From the NCBI RefSeq assembly GCF_963675165.1, contig NC_087377.1, positions 3,378,978-3,442,977 on the forward strand: a DNA stretch of 64,000 nucleotides, given 5' to 3'. Below, piece by piece: positions 22,601 to 31,600 of this stretch. The position numbers and the translations under genes were made by a program. The stretch's first letter is position 1, and each line of letters opens with the position of its first letter. Source of the DNA: Halichondria panicea. Taxonomy: Eukaryota > Porifera > Demospongiae > Suberitida > Halichondriidae. Under the pieces are notes generated by a model. That model saw only the letters and a program-made list of their open reading frames with translations, was not told where the DNA came from and searched no databases.

Positions 22601-25600
22601 TCCAAAACACCGTTACCGTATTTACCTGAATTACCGGGACACTCTATTCTAAGGGACACTTCGGACTTACGTAATTTTTTTCACTCTATATTAAAGAACA
22701 ACAGGAAATGTAAATATTTTTAGATGTCCCGATCTAATTAGAACGAAAAAGAGCATGCCCCTAATGTCAGCTCGATAGACACTCCAAACTCTTAGAAACT
22801 CTCTGGATTCTACTCTCTGGCACCGTAATATGTCACTGACGGTTGAAGACACCACTTTGTAGACATGGAACCCGCGTACACAGCTTCTAAACTGCGAAAG
22901 ACATTTTAGCTGCAGAGCTAGCCTCGGCCTGGAATCGAGGCCGTGTACGTACCTTAAATGGGGAAATATTCGTTCTAATTACTACGGGACACCCTAATAC
23001 AAGGGACACTTCGACTTTAACGTAATTTTTCTTGCTCTATTCCAAGGGACACTGCAAGCCGTAATAATTTTTTGTGTCCCGGTAATTCGGGTGAATACGG
23101 TAACGATACATGTTCTTAACTTACTGTCATTACTTACTTTGGTAACAATGTGAGTCTGTTCATCGTCCATGCACCTGCACCTGCACCTTGCTCACTGAAG
23201 TCCTGGTACTCATAGTACAGTAGAGCTGTTCAGCCCTAGGAGGCATTCAACATCATCCACTACTCCTCCATAATATTGTTGTGCCCAGTCCCAGTGCAAC
23301 TGCTGAAGAATTCTAGGGGTGTGGTTGTGGTTAAATTTAACTTCCGTTCCTGACATCGAGTGAACAAAGCCAATCCCCTTCTAAAAAGATGCCTTGCTTC
23401 AGTTACCGCTACAGCATTGCGTGGGCGTAGGCGAGACACGGATGGGCCGAAATTGTACTGAGTCCCACGCATGCGTTCCAATCCCTCTCCTCTACTATCT
23501 ATGGTGAAATTGATCTCTTTGGACACACCCTTTAATTATTCCTATGGATGTAATGCGCATGCGCGCTCATTCCCTGCGTGAGAAAAATCCAAGATCCAGA
23601 TCCAGATCCTCCTGGCAGAATCATCTTTGTATTGAGGGCCTGGTAAGCCACAAAACACTACCATGCATATAACAATACTGATAACAATATGCATGTACAC
23701 AGGTCTGATATTATATACACTGAACTACAGATCCTGGAAGAAGAATCAATTTTCTTCTTTCTTGAGGTCCTGATAAGCCACATAATACAATAAATAATAA
23801 CAACAATAGATGCATGTAAATAAGTCTTTTCTTCTCTTGAGGAGCTTTTTCAGCTTGATATGTTTTCCTCCATTCATGACAGATGCATGTCTGTTCTAAG
23901 ATGCAATGTAATTCATTATATTATCCTGCTGGCCATTGTGTTTTGCTTTCTTTCCATTCAGATCCTTATCACATCTTTTTCTACCAAGGAGCCTCTGCTA
24001 CAGCTGATGTACATGAAGACATTGTACTCCGCTTTGCACACGCCGGCTTTAACAATGGTTTTAATGATATTCGTGATTATCGATTCTACTTGTTTTATGA
24101 ACATGATGACAATTACTATTATAGACAACAGCCATCTTTTGAATACGGTTTCAAAACAAACACTCCATTTCCGTACCATGCTGAGCTGCACATCAACAGG
24201 ACCCGGTTTGACTACGAGGGAGAATATTTTATCACATTCAATAATTATTATACATTACGGCCAAACTTCGTTATCAATGTCAATAGTAAGTTATCAGAAT
24301 AATGATAATCATACTGCAATAATTATACTGGAGCCAAATCTGACACTTCGCGATCTGGCAAGGATTGAGATGTTGTACATATACATATACTGGTATTTAT
24401 ATGCAAAGCCGTTAGCACTCGCAAAGTTTACATAATTATGTTGTAATGGATGCTTAAAACATGGTATAATTATTAGCTGGACCATGGCTTTCTAGGGTGT
24501 ATTGGGTTGTATACTCGGAGGAGGGCCGTTGTATATTAGCAGCTGTAGCCCAACAATAATAATTATTATACCCTAAGGTTAGGACCAGCCGATATATTAT
24601 ATCTTTCAGGGTCTGGATTAAACATTATTATTTTCCCCACAGGACCTGAACTCACTCTCTACCCACCAGTCCTGACTGTGCTCAGCTCTGGCACTCCCGA
24701 TACAACCACCTCTCTCACTTGTACCTCTGACAATACAAATGTTCCTGTGCTGTTCTCTGGAGATTACACCTCACTGGGTATTACATCTACCTACCTGGAT
24801 GACACCAACAGCTCTGTGAGATTGGATTTTGAACTGAACGAAAGCATTATTGGCATGCTAGAGGGGATGGAGTTTATCTGTGAGGCCAGGGACCCAGATG
24901 ATCTTAACTCTACTGTGTCAACAGCTAGTTCCACTTTCAGGAAAGTGTCAGGTAATTTATAGTTGTATAGAGTTCCTTAGTAAAGGATAGTTACTTGTGT
25001 TATTTCATAGTATTGCTATTGTACACTATATACTTACGTGCATACATGTGTTTTGTTATTTCATTCTTTTTACAACCTACATGCATGCTTCATTATCATT
25101 TTACTATAATTATATGTACTGATATTGCAGCTCCTCTGTCTCTCTTTGCGATTGAACCAGACAGTAGTAGTAAGCAACTTATGGATGGTGTGATTATCAA
25201 TACAGCCAGATCATTTGAATGTCTCTGGTATATCAATCCTACACGAATGGATCTTGAGATCATCGCTGGAACATTGTTCTGGAGAATCAACCTCCTGGAG
25301 ACAAAAGAAGAAATAGAGTTCACTTCAGATGTTAGTGGCGAGGATTTTATAGTCTCTACCCTCGAGAATGGTATCACTCTGAATATTCTCGGCAATTTCC
25401 TGGGAAGTGTTTCGTGTATCTATGGCAAAGATAGTATAAGTATCAACGTTGTCACTAACGGTAAAAACGTTTCTATGTATATTATAGTAAAACGAGTCGT
25501 AGTTAGAACTAGCACTAGTAATGCATCGTTTGACCCACTTATGAATCAGAGTCAGCCTGAGTTCTTTAATTTGAAATGTCCACCCTTCTGTATTTCTCTC

Positions 25601-28600
25601 TTCAGCTCTGGTGCCAGGTGTCGACTTCTTTCCTCCCATATTCCCTGATGATGCTGTGGAATTATTTGGTAGTGATGATGGATGTTCACAGCGGATTTAC
25701 TCGAGTACTGGCATTCCTTTTGGAGCCTCAACACACCAATACGTTCATGTGAGAGTTGAAAATAATAATATATACACACACATTTTAACACAAGCACACA
25801 TACTCCGTTCTTATTTGTGATGACTGTATAATTATATGCTTTTTTTTTCTCATTCTTCCTGAAGGTCTGCACGAATGGCATGCTGACTGTTGGTACTCCA
25901 CCTCTATTTCTCGGTACAGCACAAGAACGATTCCCTACATCCGATATCAGGATCAGCCAATCAAATTTGCTCGCTCCATTCTGGAATGACCACGATGGCC
26001 GAAACCTCGCCTCTAACGTAAAGTACAGAGTGTACAATGGTGCTGCCGGCGATCCAGATTTTATGTATATTGTGAGATCTTTTATCTCAAATCATGTCGA
26101 TGCTAAACTATTTGGCAAGTTTGAACCCACCTGGATGGTAGTAGCCTCCTGGACGGACGTTCCTCCGTATCCTCACACTGCAACAGACAGAGGAAGAGTG
26201 AGTGCTGCATGTGCATGAGGGGTAGTTTCCTTCGGCAAATTAAACCACAATGGTTGGGACCAAACCTTCACAAGAGAAAGAGAGGCTATAATTATAATCA
26301 GTATCAATATTGAGTGCCCATAATTATATGAATATTTATAGCACGCGCTTTTCAAGCCTCTAAATACGGTTGTGGCGTGCAGCATGCACTTAATTAATTA
26401 CCTTTGTTCAGAGGTTATACAACACTTCCAGACAGATCGAGGTTGCGTTCTGTATTGCTAAAAGAGTTAATGATCAGTTGAAATAATTTCTTCTTTTAAT
26501 TCCCAGAATTCGTTTGAAGCCATTATCATAACTGATGGTGTAGTAACCTTTGCTGTCTACACGTATAACTGTGATGATCTGCAATGGGGTCAGTCGCAGA
26601 ATGGTGACTTTTCTACTATTGGCCACAACATCAATCCAGCCTCGTTTTTCGGCAGTGATAGCGACGAATTGCCTTCTTCCCACGATCATCATTTTTCTAA
26701 CTTACCCATGAGCGAAATGATTGCATGTTCCAGTCTTGCTAGAGGATCACGTTATCATAACGAGGTGTATCTTGTCGGCCGATCTAAAGATACCACACAA
26801 TTGGCACGTGCAGAATGTACAAGCTCTATCAACAGTGATACCTTGTATGGTGACATCATTGATGGAACCACACTAAAGGATGGATGCCCTTGCAACTCGG
26901 CTCAAGCGTCAAGAGACTTTGCCTTTCGTTTCATTGATATATTTGAGTTGACATTAGACCCTGTGTATGCTGGCCAGTTCTGTGTGACTCCATCATTCTC
27001 ACGGACAAACACCATTCTCTGTTGCTATGGGTGAGAAGGGGCTATCTAACTCATAACTGACTTAAGGGGGTACTCGCTAAAACTCATCTCTTGTGTGTTG
27101 ACGCTTATGAATGCTTTTATTATCACACAGACAAGGAAGTGGATCACTCAACAATGTTGGTGGTATCAGTGGAGTGGTGGCGTACAGTCCTAGCTTTTTC
27201 CCAAGAGAGTTCCTTGATAATGATTACAACTTGCGTCGCAAATGCAGCATAGGAGGTGAAGCTGACACACTGTACAGGACTAGACGACCTCCAGTTACCT
27301 GTGCCATTTATTCCCCACCAAGAAGAAGTGAGTGGTAAACTAGAGACATGCAGTTAATGGTACGTAAATCCTACAGAATCCCCTAACCATACTGACACCT
27401 ATTCTTCCCCAAGTTAGCCTGAAATCCAGGCCGATTAAAATACGGCCTGGTATCTATTCATTATTGCATGTGTAGGCGTGGTCCGTACACGCCCACATAC
27501 TATCTACTGTTTATATGAAGCTTTATAGCCTAGCTAGCTAGCTGTGGCTCTCTATGGTGTTGTCGAGAAGGCTTGCAAACTAATCTGACACACTAGTCTG
27601 AAGCCAAAAGAGGCTCTCATCTACCTCTATGATGGTTGAATGGTCGTGATGTTTTGAACTTGGTTTCTGTACAGATAAGAGCCTCTTCTGGCTTCAGACT
27701 AGTATGCCAGCCTTCTCGACAATGCCATAGAGGGCCACAGCTAGCTAGCAAGCCTTCTCGACAACGCAATAGAGAGCATAAGCCACAGCTTCACAGGAGA
27801 CAAGTAAAATTAATACGGAAAGAAACTAGTAAACAAACTAGTTTACGGTATAAGTTTACGATAGACTATTAGTTTCACTAAGGTAAACGAATCTCCCAGA
27901 ATCTGGGGGATTCAGTTTGCGCATGTGCACTATCACCCATGCAATAGCCGTATTTTAATCGGCCTGGTCTCGAGGCTATCCTTAAGTGTGCTATTTATCC
28001 ACAAGAATTTTAGCTACACTTTTGATAAGCAACCCCCTCGGCTTAATAAAATATGCTAGTTCGACGATTACAAGCACACAGTGTGCAAATTTTACCTCAA
28101 AAATTTATTATGCAGCTGTTTAGCTAAACTTGAACAATATTGATTTGATTGAGCACATACGTGCACACATGCACACACAGCCTTCTGTACGGGTGATCCT
28201 CATCTCACCAACCTTGATGGAGCTAAGTTCACATTTAACGGTTGGGGAGAGTACATTCTACTGGAGTTGGAGACTGATGACACCACGTTCTGGGTGCAAG
28301 CTCGTATGCAACCAATCACAGATTCTCTGGCTACTGAATTAGGTGGTTTCGCTTTTGCTATGAGCAGGGACACTCCCGTTGAAGTATGTGAGGGGAATTT
28401 AATCGATCACTTATTATGTGTGAATTCTATTTCACAATGGTTTTCCCTCAAACAGATACGCCTGAATGCGTCTAGACAGCTTGAGATCCTAATCAGTGAA
28501 GAAGATGTAACGAACCAGCTGGTCAACGTCAGCTCTTCTATATCCACTGACCTCTACTCCGTGTCTCGAAGCAGTTCCAATTCCATTCTGGCTACGTTTC

Positions 28601-31600
28601 CGAATGGAATGGGATTAATGGTGAATCTCTCAAGCATGCTCACCTTCACAGTCATCATCCCTGATAAATATAGAGGACTAACTAGAGGTACAAAACATTC
28701 ATAGCTGCGTTTTATACTCTGTTTAGTTTGCCATTATATAATGTCGTTTTATTCGTGTGGAAATGTAAATTTGGCGTAGTACAGTACGTAGGTTATTTAT
28801 TGAGTTGTGCAGGAATGGTTGGGAACTACAACGGTAATGTCACTGATGATGTCATATTCCGAAACGGAACAATGGTGCCTATTAGCGAATTTTCCTTTCG
28901 GATACTACATCAAGTAGGACTGTCATGTGAGCTATATAATAATATTATTGAGCTGTAGCTATACTGTTTCCATAGTATATTATGTGTGATTATCTAGTAA
29001 TAATTGTTTGTGATCACATGCAGGGCAAGTGGATGCTTCAGAGTCTCTCTTTACTTATCCTGATGGCATGACTGCTGCAGACTTTGCTGTCCTTGACCAC
29101 GATCCACCCTACCTGGATGAAGTGGTAGCCACTGCATCAGCAGAAGTGCTTCAAATGTGTGGAGACAATGTCGAGTGCATTTTTGACTCCATAGAAACAG
29201 GGGACATCAATATCGGACTTGAAACCGTGACAATGATTTCCATAATTGATGAAGATGAAAAGCTAGCATGTACGTTAATCCACTTAATACTATTACGGTA
29301 TATGTATAGTCTTATGAATTGTATGGCATCATACTTATAATTAAGTGATGCACACGGAAGTTTAAGAAGCTACATGTACTATACACTAACCGTCTTGGCA
29401 ATTGCACTTATACTGCTTCTATAAACTTTACCTACAGCCAACTTCCCTCCTCTCATCTACGGCCCTGTGAGCCTCTATGTTATGCTGGGGGAAGAGGCTG
29501 TACTGGTGTTCAATGTGACTGATGACAAGGGCAGTATCAACGTTACACTGGTGGACGGACTGCCAGCTGGGGCCACTCTACTGCCTACCCCTATGGGTGA
29601 CTATACAATGGAGTTCACCTTCAGATTGGAACTTGATGCAATTGCCGATATTTCTCTCGTGTTTTTGGCTACTGATGAGCTGGACGCTGGGTCAACTCTG
29701 GAAGTGCAGGTATGTGGCTTATAGCAATAAAGAGTGTGTTAGACCATAATTATTGAAAGTACAATTTACTAAGAATTAAATACGTTGAGTTATTGCTGCA
29801 ATGAGATTCCGTTGCATTTCCCAATAGATTGTGATCTGTGCATGTGAAAATAATGGCAACTGCACACTGGAGGGAGTGGTGGATCAGAGTGCAAGTACTG
29901 TCGTCTCCAACTGTGTATGCCCTCAAGGTATGGTATAACCTAATTGTCAATAGCGGAATTAATTCATTTTACTAGATCTAGTGTAGTAGAAGTGACCTAC
30001 ATGCACACAATACATGCACTGCTTCAGGTTGGGAGGGTGACTTCTGTGAGGATGATGTTGATGGCTGTGCCAACTTTGACTGTTTCATGAGTGTGGATTG
30101 TGTGGACGTCCCTGCTCCAGGAGTGGGGGCAATGTGTGGTTCATGCCCTCCAGGGTATCTTGGAGACGGGTCAAAATGCGCTGGTAAGTTTATCACACTG
30201 CAAGAAATGCTTTTATATTATGTAGTAGCTATATATCCAGTGTGGTAGTTAATCTGTTATTATACGTCTTATTATAAAAGTTTTAAAGTTATTGTGACCA
30301 ATTAATTGGTAATTGACAAGCTATTAATCTCTCCTCAGATATCAACGAGTGTGATGGTATCCATGGTTGTGCTCAACTGTGCGTCAACCAACCGGGAAGC
30401 TTCGAATGTGCCTGTTACCCTGGTTACGAGCTCATCAGTCAAACACAATGTATAGGTCAGTGGTTGATCACTTTAATTAGCTATTAAAAATGTTTAAAGT
30501 TGCAATTAATTCCGGGCCCATGATTGTGATTGCTATGAATTTATCACGCTTGCATATTCTTTCAGACATTGACGAATGCTCTTCACTCAATGGTGGTTGT
30601 CATCAGGTCTGCAGCAATATGATTGGAGGGTTTGATTGCAGCTGCTACGAAGGTTACACCATCAACACCGACAACAGAACTTGTCAAGGCACAATCACTG
30701 CTGTCATAAACCTCCTCTTAGACTACTATAGTTTAAATTCTCTTTGCAAATTTATTCCTCTTCTTCTACAGTTGACCCAGTAGCGATGTGTGATACTAGT
30801 AACAGCTGTGACCAATCATGTGTGAGATTATCCGGAGTGGAAACATGCGGGTGTCTCCCTGGTTACGAATTGGCGTCCAATGGGATGAATTGCACAAGTA
30901 CGTCTAGTAAAGCTTTTGAAGCACTCTATGCTTCGGGAACAGATGGGTATAGTAGTGTATAAACGAAGCCATTAAAATGTCCATTGTATCGACCTATTTT
31001 TGGGGAATGGTCTTTAATTCATAATTATGAGTCTTTACTTCGTCGTATAATGAATAAGACTTTAAGCTTATGAATTGTCCCCATCTCTCACAGATATCAA
31101 CGAGTGTCAGGAGAATCCGTGTGAGCAGATCTGCACTGACTTGGAGGGAAGTTACGAATGCTCGTGTCGTGAGGGATACCAGCTGTTGCCTGGAGGGAGG
31201 TGTACCGGTGAGGGGGTAGCCGTATCATTTCCAGTAATAATAAACTATTCAATCTAGTTATCCTCAGTGGCGTAGCCACATGGGTGCAGAGGGTGCTCCA
31301 GCACCCCCCTCTGGCCTCAGACTCTGCTCCACAAGTTCCTTAGCTAAGCTAGTAGCTGATATGAGAGAACTAGAGCTCAACTCAAAACTCCACCTCCAAC
31401 TAGCTAGCTCCACCTCCAAATATTCAGTGCACATGTGCAAAGGCGCCATGTGGGCTGAGCAGGTCCCCCACAGAGTTGCACTGACTGTTCAGCAGCTATC
31501 GCCATCATCATCATATCACTCTTTGAGTACTTTTCAGTTGAGCCCAGTTCACAGAGCAGCACAGCAACCTGCTAATTCACAAGCAGAATCTGGTTAGCAG

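Larger units (their letters stand above)
19070..23520. repeat. Large imperfect palindrome (4.4 kb) in gene 2 intron 4
   Basis: Nested inverted matches were found: about 19070-19140 with 23440-23515, about 20120-20440 with 23125-23400, and about 20512-21345 with 21432-22020. The centre is near 21390 for the inner pair. The arms differ by insertions: a Tigger/pogo-like MITE in the left arm and a 486-bp TA-flanked element in the right. The arms carry decayed copies of an exon encoding a CXXC zinc finger. A further inverted pair lies at 22385-22440 and 23515-23575. Confidence 0.7.
16803..25460 (+). other. Gene 2 exons 2-7: Ig-like ectodomain block
   Basis: Exon 2 encodes 283 residues with a Tyr/Asn-rich loop (near [15 protein letters not shown]) and a second repeat carrying [20 protein letters not shown] and ITGGE, a pattern I associate with beta-sandwich repeats in marine invertebrate and protist surface proteins. 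I cannot name the family. Exons 3-4 form one Ig-like domain (VTC to YYTC). Exon 5 lacks cysteine but keeps the FDYEGEY turn of Ig folds. Exons 6 and 7 each carry a cysteine pair (SLTC/FIC; SFEC/SVSC). All outer boundaries are phase 1, which lets modules be exchanged. Confidence 0.7.

Noticed and set aside
23260..23526. 88-codon minus-strand frame
   Set aside because: It lies wholly in an arm of the palindrome and is not open in the other arm.
25552..26037. 161-codon minus-strand frame over the NIDO exons
   Set aside because: Antisense to conserved NIDO coding sequence, crossing two predicted introns.
27636..27872. Similar frames at 27636-27872 (+) and 43284-43517 (-)
   Set aside because: They are the same palindromic interior of the foldback element in opposite orientations. 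Similarity reflects the repeat, not a protein.
31280..31597. Transposase or gene in the 577-bp TIR element
   Set aside because: The 105-codon frame is Ser/Leu-rich low complexity with no catalytic motif; element is too short to be autonomous.
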